This document shows positions 7,229-14,171 of a stretch of DNA of 26,586 nucleotides, piece after piece. The notes under the pieces were generated by a model. It saw only the letters and a list, made by a program, of their open reading frames with translations, was not told the DNA's origin and searched no databases. A program made the position numbers and the translations under genes. The stretch comes from Trueperaceae bacterium (GTDB taxonomy: Bacteria > Deinococcota > Deinococci > Deinococcales > Trueperaceae). The stretch is taken from contig SLSQ01000255.1 in NCBI GenBank assembly GCA_007130355.1, forward strand, positions 1 through 26,586, given 5' to 3'. Positions within the stretch are counted from its first letter, which is position 1; every line of letters begins with the position of its first letter.

Positions 7229-8115
7229 ACGCCGAACCCGACCGGAACCCGGTCGCGATCCTGGGCGCCGGGACGATGGGGGCCGGCATCGCCCAGGCGT
7301 GCCTGGCCGCCGGGCATCCGGTCCGCTTGCACGACGCCTCGGAGGAGGCGACCGGCCGGGCCGAGGCGCGGATCGGGACGGGGCTCCGGCGCGCCGCCGA
7401 GAAGGGCCGCCTCGGCGACCGCGACCCGGCCAAGGCGCTCGCCGCGCTGCGCACCTCGGCCGGCGCCGGCGAGGCACCGCTGCACGACGCCGTGGCGGAG
7501 GCGTCGGTGGTGATCGAGGCGGTGCCCGAGGATCCCGGCCTGAAGCGCGAGGTCTGGACCGCGATCGGCGCCGGCGCGCGCGACGGGGCGCTGCTCTGCA
7601 GCAACACCTCGAGCCTCTCGATCACGGAGCTCGGCGAGGCGGGCGGCCGGCCGGGCGCGACCTGCGGTCTGCACTTCTTCAATCCGGTGCCGGTCCTACC
7701 CCTGGTCGAGGTCGTGCGCGGCGAGCGCACCCACGACGCCACCCTCGATCGGGCGGAGTCGTTCGCGGTCGGGCTCGGCAAGACGCCGGTCCGCTGCCTC
7801 GACCGACCCGGCTTCCTCGTGAACCGGCTGCTGATCCCCTACCTGAACGAAGCGGCCCTCCTCGCCGACGAGGGGACCGCCGAGCCGGAGGCGATCGACC
7901 GGGCGATGACGCTCGGCGCGAACCTGCCGCTCGGCCCGCTCGCGCTCGCCGACCTCGTCGGCCTCGACGTGGTGCTCCAGGTGATGGAGACGTTGCACCG
8001 CGAGTTCGGCGACCCCCGCTACCGGCCGGCGCCGGTGCTCCGGCGCATGGTCCGCGCCGGTCGACTCGGCCGCAAGAGCGGCGAAGGCTTCTTCAGCTAC
8101 GGAGGCGACGCATGA
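7225..8115 (+). CDS. 3-hydroxybutyryl-CoA/3-hydroxyacyl-CoA dehydrogenase
   Basis: NAD(P)-dependent oxidation of 3-hydroxyacyl-CoA to 3-ketoacyl-CoA (or the reverse). The 296 residues equal the usual stand-alone length. The Rossmann motif is AILGAGTMGAGIAQ (11-24). SNTSSLSITEL (126-136) and the catalytic region GLHFFNPVPVLPLVEVV, with His150 and Glu162, follow. The dimerisation domain contains DRPGFLVNRLLIPYLNEA and ends with GRKSGEGFFSY. GTG 7225 overlaps the upstream stop, and the stop overlaps the hydratase ATG. The gene is translationally sandwiched between a nucleoside phosphorylase and an enoyl-CoA hydratase. Confidence 0.95.
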   Translation: MNAEPDRNPVAILGAGTMGAGIAQACLAAGHPVRLHDASEEATGRAEARIGTGLRRAAEKGRLGDRDPAKALAALRTSAGAGEAPLHDAVAEASVVIEAVPEDPGLKREVWTAIGAGARDGALLCSNTSSLSITELGEAGGRPGATCGLHFFNPVPVLPLVEVVRGERTHDATLDRAESFAVGLGKTPVRCLDRPGFLVNRLLIPYLNEAALLADEGTAEPEAIDRAMTLGANLPLGPLALADLVGLDVVLQVMETLHREFGDPRYRPAPVLRRMVRAGRLGRKSGEGFFSYGGDA

Positions 8116-8942
8116 CCACCGACGACGGCGACGACCCACGCACCCCCCACGACGCGGACGATGCGCTCGCGTTCGAGCACCTCGACCTGCGCGTCGAGGA
8201 GGCGGTCGCCTTCGTCCGGCTCGAGCGGCCGGACGCACGGAACGCGCTGCACGCCGAGCTGCTGCTCGAGCTCGGCGCGGCCCTCGACCTGGTGCAGGCG
8301 GACGCGAGCGTTCGGGCGCTGGTGCTGCACGGCGCGGGCGGCGGCTTCTGCGCCGGCGCCGACCTGGGCGAGTTCGTCGACCTCGACGACCCGTTCGCCG
8401 GCCGGGAGGCGGCGCTCGCCGGGCAGGACGTGTCGAACACCCTCGCGGCGCTCCCGATGCCGACGGTCGCCGCGCTGCACGGCTTCGCGGTCGGCGGCGG
8501 ACTGGAGCTGGCCCTGGCCTGCGACCTGCGCGTCGCCGCGCCCGGCACCCGGCTCGGCCTGCCCGAGACGACGCTCGGCCTGATCCCGGGGTACGGCGGC
8601 ACGCAGCGCCTGCCCCGCCTGATCGGCGAGGCCCGCGCCCTCGACCTGATCCTCACCGGCCGCCTGATCGAGGCGGAGGAGGCGCTCGGCTTCGGCCTGA
8701 TCTCGCGCCTCGCCGACGATCCGCTGGCCGCGGCGGAGGCGCTCGCCCGCACCACCCTCCGCAACGCGCCCGTCGCGCTCGGGCTCGCCAAGGAGGCGGT
8801 CGTGCGCGGCCTGGACGCGACCCTGCCGCAGGGCCTCGAGGTCGAGGCCGACCTGTTCGGCCTGGTGGCGGGCACCGAGGACCGGGCCGAAGGGGTACGC
8901 GCCTTCCTGGAGAAGCGCACGCCCGAGTTCTCCGGTCGCTGA
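8112..8942 (+). CDS. Enoyl-CoA hydratase/isomerase family protein
   Basis: A crotonase-fold enzyme of 276 residues, the probable partner of the dehydrogenase just upstream (hydration of 2-enoyl-CoA to 3-hydroxyacyl-CoA). The oxyanion-hole strand GAGGGFCAGADL is at 74-85. GGGLELALACD (128-138) carries catalytic Glu132, and GLPETTLGLIPGYGGTQRL (149-167) carries the second catalytic Glu152, so both hydratase glutamates are kept. The N-terminus has about 20 extra Asp-rich residues before the fold begins. ATG 8112 overlaps the previous stop as ATGA. The thiolase that would complete the pathway is at 11879-13078 on the other strand. Confidence 0.93.
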   Translation: MTTDDGDDPRTPHDADDALAFEHLDLRVEEAVAFVRLERPDARNALHAELLLELGAALDLVQADASVRALVLHGAGGGFCAGADLGEFVDLDDPFAGREAALAGQDVSNTLAALPMPTVAALHGFAVGGGLELALACDLRVAAPGTRLGLPETTLGLIPGYGGTQRLPRLIGEARALDLILTGRLIEAEEALGFGLISRLADDPLAAAEALARTTLRNAPVALGLAKEAVVRGLDATLPQGLEVEADLFGLVAGTEDRAEGVRAFLEKRTPEFSGR

Positions 8943-8973
8943 CGACGCGCGCCCCTCGTGGTCCAATGGCCGG

Positions 8974-9990
8974 GTGCCGTTCCGGATCCTGATCACGCTG
9001 ATCGTGCTCGGCCTGCTGGCCGCCTCCGTCCTGATCCTGCCGCTCGTGTGGCCGGTGCCGCCGCTCGAGGGCACCCGCTCCGTCCACGATCTGGCGGCGG
9101 ACGACGCCGACTGGATCGACGCCGGCTCGGTCCGGCTCCACGCCCGCGTCGCCGGCCCCGCCGGGGCCGAATCGCCCGAAGAGGTCCCGGCCGCCATGGC
9201 GTTCGTCCACGGCTTCGGCTCGACGCTCGCCAGCTTCGACGCCGTGCGAAGCGTCTGGGCCGAGTCCCGGTCCACCGTCGCCTACGACCGCCCCGGCTTC
9301 GGCCTCAGCGAACGCCCGCTCGACCCGCCCGAACCGAACCCGTACGCGCCCGAGGCGCAGGTCGACCAGCTGTTCGCGGTCCTCGACCGGCTCGGACCGG
9401 AACCGGCGGTCGTGGTCGGCCACTCGGCCGGCGGGGCGATCGCGCTCGAAGCGGCGCTGCGCGATCCGGACCGGTTCGAGGCGCTGGTGCTGATCGCTCC
9501 GGTGCTCGCAGGGGGCGGAGGCCCGCCGGGGTGGGCCGCGCCGCTGCTGCGCACGCCGCACGCCCGCCGGATCGGACCGGCGCTGATGCGGCAGTTGGGC
9601 GGCGAGCGGGGCGAGAACCTGCTCCGCAGCGCCTACGCGGACCCCGAGCGGATCCGCCCCGAGGTGCTCGACGCGCACCGGACCGCCGCCCAGGCGCACG
9701 ATTGGGACCGGGCGCTGTGGGAGGTCGTGCGCGCCGCCGAGAACGTATCGTTCGAGGGCCGCTGGGAACGCGTCCGCGTCCCGGTCCTGATCATCGTGGG
9801 CGACGCCGACCCGATCGTCCCACCCGAGGCGTCGGAGGGGCCGGCGGCGGCCGTTCCTCTTGCGGAGCGGGTCGTGCTCGACGGGTGCGGGCACGTCGTT
9901 CAGGAGGAGTGCCCCGAACGGTTGGTCGCGACGGTCGACGCATGGGAGGAGCGGCGGTCGGCGGAGCGGTCGGGCGCGGACGCGCCCTGA
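8974..9990 (+). CDS. Alpha/beta hydrolase with N-terminal membrane anchor
   Basis: A 338-residue hydrolase with a complete catalytic triad: nucleophile Ser151 in VVGHSAGGA, acid Asp279 in GDADPIVP and His307 in GCGHVVQEE. The oxyanion-hole strand is AFVHGFGST (76-84), and YDRPGFGLSERP is typical of the epoxide hydrolase/lipase-like group. Residues 1-28 are a hydrophobic anchor or uncleaved signal, so the enzyme probably faces the outside of the cytoplasmic membrane. The substrate is unknown. GTG 8974 is chosen because the hydrophobic segment begins there and a weak TCCAAT hexamer sits 6 nt upstream. It lies 31 bp after the hydratase and may be partly co-transcribed. Confidence 0.88.
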   Translation: MPFRILITLIVLGLLAASVLILPLVWPVPPLEGTRSVHDLAADDADWIDAGSVRLHARVAGPAGAESPEEVPAAMAFVHGFGSTLASFDAVRSVWAESRSTVAYDRPGFGLSERPLDPPEPNPYAPEAQVDQLFAVLDRLGPEPAVVVGHSAGGAIALEAALRDPDRFEALVLIAPVLAGGGGPPGWAAPLLRTPHARRIGPALMRQLGGERGENLLRSAYADPERIRPEVLDAHRTAAQAHDWDRALWEVVRAAENVSFEGRWERVRVPVLIIVGDADPIVPPEASEGPAAAVPLAERVVLDGCGHVVQEECPERLVATVDAWEERRSAERSGADAP

Positions 9991-10018
9991 ACGGCGCGGA
10001 GCCGCTGCGGGCGGGTGG

Positions 10019-10024
10019 TACGCT
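10019..10024 (+). promoter_or_regulatory. -10-like TACGCT for the M42 peptidase gene
   Basis: TACGCT lies exactly 6 nt before ATG 10031, in the leaderless configuration. Confidence 0.5.
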
Positions 10025-10030
10025 CCCCGC

Positions 10031-11104
10031 ATGAGCCATGACTACGAACTGCTGCGGTCGCTGTCGGAGACGCCGGGCGTGCCCGGACGGGAGGTGCTGG
10101 TCCGGGAACGGATTCGGAGCGCCCTCGACGGCGTCGCCCCGGGTGGGCGGGCGCCCGAGGTCCGGACCGACGCGATGGGCAACCTGATCGTGACGGTCGC
10201 CGGTCCCGAAGGGGCCCCGTCGGTGATGGTGTCCGCGCACATGGACGAGATCGGCTTCGTCGTCCGGCACGTCGACGAGCGCGGCTTCCTGCGGGTTCAG
10301 AACCTCGGCGGCTTCGACGTCCGCAACCTGTTCGCGCGCCAGGTGCTGGTGCACGCCCGCAACGGCGAACCGCGCATCGGCGTCCTGAACCCGGCCACCA
10401 AGCCGGTCCACATCTCGTCCGCCGAGGACCGCAAGAAGATCCCGGAGATGGCCGACTTCGCCGTCGACCTGGGCCTCGACCCCGAGACGGTGAAGGCCGA
10501 GGTCCGGGTGGGCGACATGGTGACGCTGCTGCAACCGTTCCAGGATCTCGGTCCGGTGGTGACCGGCAAGGCGCTCGACGACCGGACCGGCTGCTGGATC
10601 CTGATCGAGACGCTGAGGCGTCTGAAGACGCCCGCCTGCACCGTGCACGCCGTGTTCAGCGTGCAGGAGGAGGTCGGCCTGCGTGGCGCCGCGACCGGCG
10701 CCTTCGGGCTCGAACCGACCGTCGGCGTGGCCCTCGACACCACCCTGGCGGTCGACACCCCCGGCACTCCCGAGCACCAGGCGGTCACCCGGATGGGCGA
10801 CGGGGTCGGCATCAAGGTGTCCGACTCGTCGATGGTCGCGCACGGGTGGCTCGTCGACGCCATGGCCGACCTCGCCGTTCGCGACGACCTGCCGCACCAG
10901 TTCGAGGTCCTGCCGTCGGGCGGGACCGACGCCGGCGCGATCCAGCGCAGCCGCGCCGGCGTCGCCTCGGTGACCCTGTCGACGCCGTCCCGCTACGTGC
11001 ACACCGTGACCGAGATGGTCGCGAAGCGCGACCTCGAAGCGGCCGTCGCCCTGCTCGGCGCCTTCCTCGAAGACGCCGACGCGACGCGCCCGCCGGCCGA
11101 CTGA
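10031..11104 (+). CDS. M42 family metallopeptidase (aminopeptidase/endoglucanase-like)
   Basis: A cytosolic dinuclear-metal peptidase of the TET aminopeptidase type, 357 residues. Metal and catalytic positions are all readable: SAHMDEIG (68-75, His70), ALDDRTG (181-187, bridging Asp183), SVQEEVGLRGA (210-220, Glu213 as base and Glu214 as ligand), ALDTT (Asp236) and STPSRYVHT with His324. The insert between the first His and the DD motif holds the small regulatory beta-domain usual for the family. No signal peptide. Older annotations of this family as cellulase/endoglucanase are not supported by its known activity. It is followed 19 bp later by the phosphoesterase-like gene. Confidence 0.94.
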   Translation: MSHDYELLRSLSETPGVPGREVLVRERIRSALDGVAPGGRAPEVRTDAMGNLIVTVAGPEGAPSVMVSAHMDEIGFVVRHVDERGFLRVQNLGGFDVRNLFARQVLVHARNGEPRIGVLNPATKPVHISSAEDRKKIPEMADFAVDLGLDPETVKAEVRVGDMVTLLQPFQDLGPVVTGKALDDRTGCWILIETLRRLKTPACTVHAVFSVQEEVGLRGAATGAFGLEPTVGVALDTTLAVDTPGTPEHQAVTRMGDGVGIKVSDSSMVAHGWLVDAMADLAVRDDLPHQFEVLPSGGTDAGAIQRSRAGVASVTLSTPSRYVHTVTEMVAKRDLEAAVALLGAFLEDADATRPPAD

Positions 11105-11123
11105 CGGCCGGAACGGAGGGCCC

Positions 11124-11882
11124 GTGGTCCTAGGCCTGATCAGCGACGTGCACGCCAACGTGGTGGCGCTCGACGCGGCGTTGCGGGCGCTCCGAGCGCA
11201 GGGAGCGCGCACGATCGTCTGCCTCGGCGACCTGATCGGCTACGGCCCCGCCCCCAACGAGACGATCGAACGGATCCGCGAGGAACGGATCCTCTGCACC
11301 CTCGGCGCGGCCGACGAACGGATCGCCTTCGACTTCGCGCGCCGCGCGCCCCCCAGGAAGGGCGTCGGCGACGCGACCCTCGAGTGGACCCGCGAAGTCC
11401 TCGAGGAGGTCCACGTCGCCTGGCTGCGCGAGCTTCCGGTCCAACGCCGGGTCGAGACCCCGTTCGGTCGCCTGCGCGCCTTCCACGGCACCCTCGACGA
11501 TCCGAACGAACGGACCGACCTGCAGGTCGACCCGATCGCGCTCGGCAAACTGTTCGAGCGGCACCGCTGCCGGGTCCTGGCGGCGGGCGCCACCCACGTG
11601 CCGTACCTCCGCCGCACCGGCGCCGGCGTCGCGGTGAACCCGGGCTCGGTCGGCCTGTCGCTGAACGGCGAGCCGGGCGCCGACTACGCGCTGCTGCACC
11701 TCGGCGAGCAGAGCGTGGACGTCCGGATGGGCAAGGAGGAGTACGACGTCGCCGCGGTGGCGTTCGACATCGTCGCCTGGGGCCTGCCGTCGGTGGTGGC
11801 CGAGGCGGTGCAGATGGGCCGCATGCCGCAGCGCGCCGAGCACGACGGCGACGGCGCGAGCGACGACGCCGGCCTCGCCTAG
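11124..11882 (+). CDS. Metallophosphoesterase-like protein with degenerate metal motifs
   Basis: A 252-residue calcineurin-like fold similar to bacterial YfcE/DUF2437-type phosphodiesterases. Motifs kept: ISDVHAN (6-12, Asp8 and His10), LGDLIGYGP (35-42), AFHGT with His121, and NPGSVGLS (172-179). Two motifs are broken. The GNH[DE] motif reads GAAD (61-64), losing the Asn ligand and catalytic His. The GHxH motif reads GATH (155-158), losing its first His. Activity is therefore doubtful, and a binding role is possible. GTG 11124 follows a purine-rich GGAACGGAGGG at 11110-11120. The stop TAG overlaps the thiolase stop on the opposite strand in a single CTAG. Residues 206-252 form an extra tail without a recognised domain. 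Confidence 0.85.
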   Translation: MVLGLISDVHANVVALDAALRALRAQGARTIVCLGDLIGYGPAPNETIERIREERILCTLGAADERIAFDFARRAPPRKGVGDATLEWTREVLEEVHVAWLRELPVQRRVETPFGRLRAFHGTLDDPNERTDLQVDPIALGKLFERHRCRVLAAGATHVPYLRRTGAGVAVNPGSVGLSLNGEPGADYALLHLGEQSVDVRMGKEEYDVAAVAFDIVAWGLPSVVAEAVQMGRMPQRAEHDGDGASDDAGLA

Positions 11883-13078
11883 CGCGCGCCGTCCCCCCCG
11901 CCGTCCGGCCGTTCGAGCGCCACGGCGAGCGCCTCGCCGCCGCCGATGCAGATCGCCGCGACGCCCGTGCGCCCCTCCGCCAGCCGCAGGGCGTTCAGCA
12001 ACGTCGTCACGATCCGCGCCCCGCTGGCGCCGATCGGATGCCCGAGCGAGACCGCACCGCCGAGCGCGTCGACCCGCTCCGGGTCCAGGTCGAAGGTCCG
12101 CATCGCCGCCAGCGTCACCACCGCGAACGCCTCGTTGATCTCGTACCGATCGACCTCTTCGGGCCGCCAGCCGACCCGGTCGAAGAGGCTGCGCAGCGCG
12201 CCCTCCGGCGCGAGCGGGAACCGTTTCGGCTCGTGCGCATGGTCGGCGAAGCCCCGCACGACCGCGAGCACCGGCAGGCCACGCCGTTCCGCCTCCTCGC
12301 ACGAGGTCACGACCACGGCGGCCGCCCCGTCGTTGATGGTCGAGGCGTTCGCCGCGGTGACGGTGCCGTCCGCCTCGAACGCCGGCCGCAGCGTCGGGAT
12401 CCGGTCGAAGGCGACGGCGTCCGGCCCCTCGTCGCGGTCCACGACCGTCACCGCCCCCTTGCGGCCGGGCACCTCGACCGGCACGATCTCGTGCGCGGCG
12501 GCGCCGTCCGCCTGCGCCGCCTGAGCGCGGCGGTACGACCGCTCGGCGAAGGCGTCCTGCTCGGCGCGGCCGATCCCCCGCTCGCGGGCGGCGGCGTCGG
12601 CGCAGGCGCCCATGTGCGCGTCCTCGTACGCGTCCCAGAGGCCGTCGTGCACGAGCGAATCGATCAACGTGCCGTTCCCGAGCCGCAGGCCGCCGCGCGA
12701 GCCGGGGATCAGGTGCGGCGCGTTGCTCATCGACTCCATGCCGCCCGCGACCACGATGCGGGCGTCCCCGACCTGCACGGCGCGCGCCGCCTGCCGGATC
12801 GCCTCGAGCCCGCTGCCGCACATCTTGTTCAGCGTCACCGCCGGTACGGAGGTCGGGAGGCCGGCGTGGATCGCCGCCTGGCGCGCCGGCGCCTGCCCCA
12901 CGCCGGCCGCCAGGACGTTGCCGAAGACCACCTGGTCGACGTCGTCCGGTTCGAGCCCGGCGCGGGCGACGGCGGCGCGGATCGCGGCGGCGCCGAGGCG
13001 GGGCGCCGGGAGGGGCGCGAGGGCGCCCATGAAGGCGCCGATCGGGGTCCGGACGGCCGAAGCGAGCACGATCTCCAT
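11879..13078 (-). CDS. Thiolase / acetyl-CoA C-acetyltransferase
   Basis: Condenses two acetyl-CoA to acetoacetyl-CoA or cleaves 3-ketoacyl-CoA. The 399 residues are of full family length. The nucleophile is Cys87 in LNKMCGSGLEAI, followed by VVAGGMESMSNAPH. The C-terminal half has YEINEAFAVV, the catalytic His in GGAVSLGHPIGASGARI, and the second catalytic Cys in ICIGGGEALAVAL, where the usual GGGxG reads GGGEA. Together with the hydratase and dehydrogenase at 7225-8942 it can form a short-chain beta-oxidation or acetoacetyl-CoA route, although it is not in the same operon. ATG 13078 has TAGACT 6 nt upstream, so it is probably leaderless and independently transcribed. Confidence 0.96.
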   Translation of the reverse strand: MEIVLASAVRTPIGAFMGALAPLPAPRLGAAAIRAAVARAGLEPDDVDQVVFGNVLAAGVGQAPARQAAIHAGLPTSVPAVTLNKMCGSGLEAIRQAARAVQVGDARIVVAGGMESMSNAPHLIPGSRGGLRLGNGTLIDSLVHDGLWDAYEDAHMGACADAAARERGIGRAEQDAFAERSYRRAQAAQADGAAAHEIVPVEVPGRKGAVTVVDRDEGPDAVAFDRIPTLRPAFEADGTVTAANASTINDGAAAVVVTSCEEAERRGLPVLAVVRGFADHAHEPKRFPLAPEGALRSLFDRVGWRPEEVDRYEINEAFAVVTLAAMRTFDLDPERVDALGGAVSLGHPIGASGARIVTTLLNALRLAEGRTGVAAICIGGGEALAVALERPDGGGDGAR

Positions 13079-13084
13079 GGGTCC

Positions 13085-13090
13085 AGTCTA
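13085..13090 (-). promoter_or_regulatory. -10-like TAGACT for thiolase, overlapping the upstream stop codon
   Basis: TAGACT on the minus strand lies 6 nt before ATG 13078. Its first three bases are the TAG stop codon of the copper-amine-oxidase-N-like gene, so promoter and stop are the same bases. Confidence 0.5.
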
Positions 13091-14065
13091 GCGGCGGAAG
13101 GTGACGGTCGCACGAACGGTGCCGGCGGCCAGCTCGAGCGGCCGGTCCAGGCGTGCTCCGGTCGGAAGCCAGACCACCGCGACCCACGGCGCCTCCGGCC
13201 CGATCGCATCCTGAGCGCCGGCGATCGTCTCGTGCCGGGCGCCGGCCTCGGTCCACGCCTCGGCGCCGTCGGGGCGGAGCGACAGGCCGGGGTGCCGCTG
13301 CTCCGGTTCGGTGGAGGTGACCACGAGCAGCAACGCCCGCGCGTCGCCCGCCTCCCGCGCCGCGGCGTCGACCGCGGCGCGCGTCCACGGCGCCACCAGC
13401 GGCGCCATCACCAGGTCGACCGCCCAGGCGGCGAGCGCCTCGGGCACGCCGCCGTCGGAGGGGGTCCGCAGTTCGACCGCCACCACGCCCGGGGCGGGGT
13501 GCAGCAGATCGGCGCCCGGATCGGTCCGGACGCGGGCGGCCGGTTCGATCCGAAGCGCCCAGAGGCGTCCCGACGGGTCGCGGAGACGCTCGTCCCCGAC
13601 GCGATCGGCGCCGAACAGGCCGGCGACGTCCAGCGGCACCAGGACCTCGTCGCCCGAGCGTCGCAGGGGGGCGGAGAGCGCCCGCTCCCCCGCGAGCCCG
13701 GGCGGCAGGTCGCCGGCGACGGTGGCGTCCGGCGATCCGACCTGCGCCGTGACCACGACGCCGTCGGCCCGCAGCACCACGGTGTCGCCGGACACGACCC
13801 GTTCCGCTCCCAAGAGCCGCGCCAGGTCGGAGAGGGCGATCCACGGCTGCGGATCGGCCTCGGTCACGGCGAGGGTGCCGGCGACCGGACCGGCAGCGGA
13901 CGCCGCCTCGGCCGAGGGGTCGGGCGGAGCTTCGGCGGGCGGGTCCGCCTGGCCGAACGCGACGCCGCTCGTCAGAGCGGCCCAGGCGAGCAGGAGCGTC
14001 AGGGCGCCGGGGGCGCGTCGCCCGTCGGGGCCGGTCCGGACGGGGCGTCGATGCGGGTCGGACAC
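13088..14065 (-). CDS. Exported protein with copper-amine-oxidase-N-like (stalk) domain
   Basis: A 325-residue protein with a basic N-terminus, a hydrophobic stretch at about 20-37 and a likely signal cleavage after AFG (near residue 38). A Pro/Ala/Glu-rich linker runs from 41 to 60. Residues 73-155 resemble the repeating alpha/beta unit of copper amine oxidase N-terminal domains: WIALSDLARLLGAE, VVLRADGVVVTAQVG and VLVPLDVAGLFGAD. The rest (165-325) is not recognised; WAVDLVMAPLVAPW and LLLVVTST suggest alternating helix and strand. In Bacillota such domains occur in envelope proteins, so a cell-wall role is plausible but unproven. GTG 14065 is selected because the signal peptide follows and TACCGT lies 7 nt upstream. 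Confidence 0.75.
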   Translation of the reverse strand: MSDPHRRPVRTGPDGRRAPGALTLLLAWAALTSGVAFGQADPPAEAPPDPSAEAASAAGPVAGTLAVTEADPQPWIALSDLARLLGAERVVSGDTVVLRADGVVVTAQVGSPDATVAGDLPPGLAGERALSAPLRRSGDEVLVPLDVAGLFGADRVGDERLRDPSGRLWALRIEPAARVRTDPGADLLHPAPGVVAVELRTPSDGGVPEALAAWAVDLVMAPLVAPWTRAAVDAAAREAGDARALLLVVTSTEPEQRHPGLSLRPDGAEAWTEAGARHETIAGAQDAIGPEAPWVAVVWLPTGARLDRPLELAAGTVRATVTFRR

Positions 14066-14072
14066 GGCCCGA

Positions 14073-14078
14073 ACGGTA
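14073..14078 (-). promoter_or_regulatory. -10-like TACCGT for the exported copper-amine-oxidase-N-like gene
   Basis: TACCGT on the minus strand lies 7 nt before GTG 14065. It faces the hflX promoter divergently. Confidence 0.4.
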
Positions 14079-14126
14079 GCACGCCGCTGCGTACCGGCGC
14101 CGACGAACGCCGTCCCCGGCGCGTCG

Positions 14127-14132
14127 TAGCAT
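14127..14132 (+). promoter_or_regulatory. -10-like TAGCAT for hflX
   Basis: TAGCAT would start transcription near 14139 and give a leader of about 33 nt. The leader contains a short hairpin, GCCCT-CGC-AGGGC (14141-14153), and then a Shine-Dalgarno-like GGAAAGGGG (14157-14165). Confidence 0.45.
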
Positions 14133-14156
14133 GACGGTGCGCCCTCGCAGGGCTGC

Positions 14157-14165
14157 GGAAAGGGG
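14157..14165 (+). promoter_or_regulatory. Ribosome binding site placing the hflX start at a GTC codon
   Basis: GGAAAGGGG ends 6 nt before GTC 14172, where homologous HflX proteins begin (M-x-K-V-x-G). This spacing points to initiation at 14172 although GTC is not a normal start codon. Confidence 0.45.
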
Positions 14166-14171
14166 TCCACC

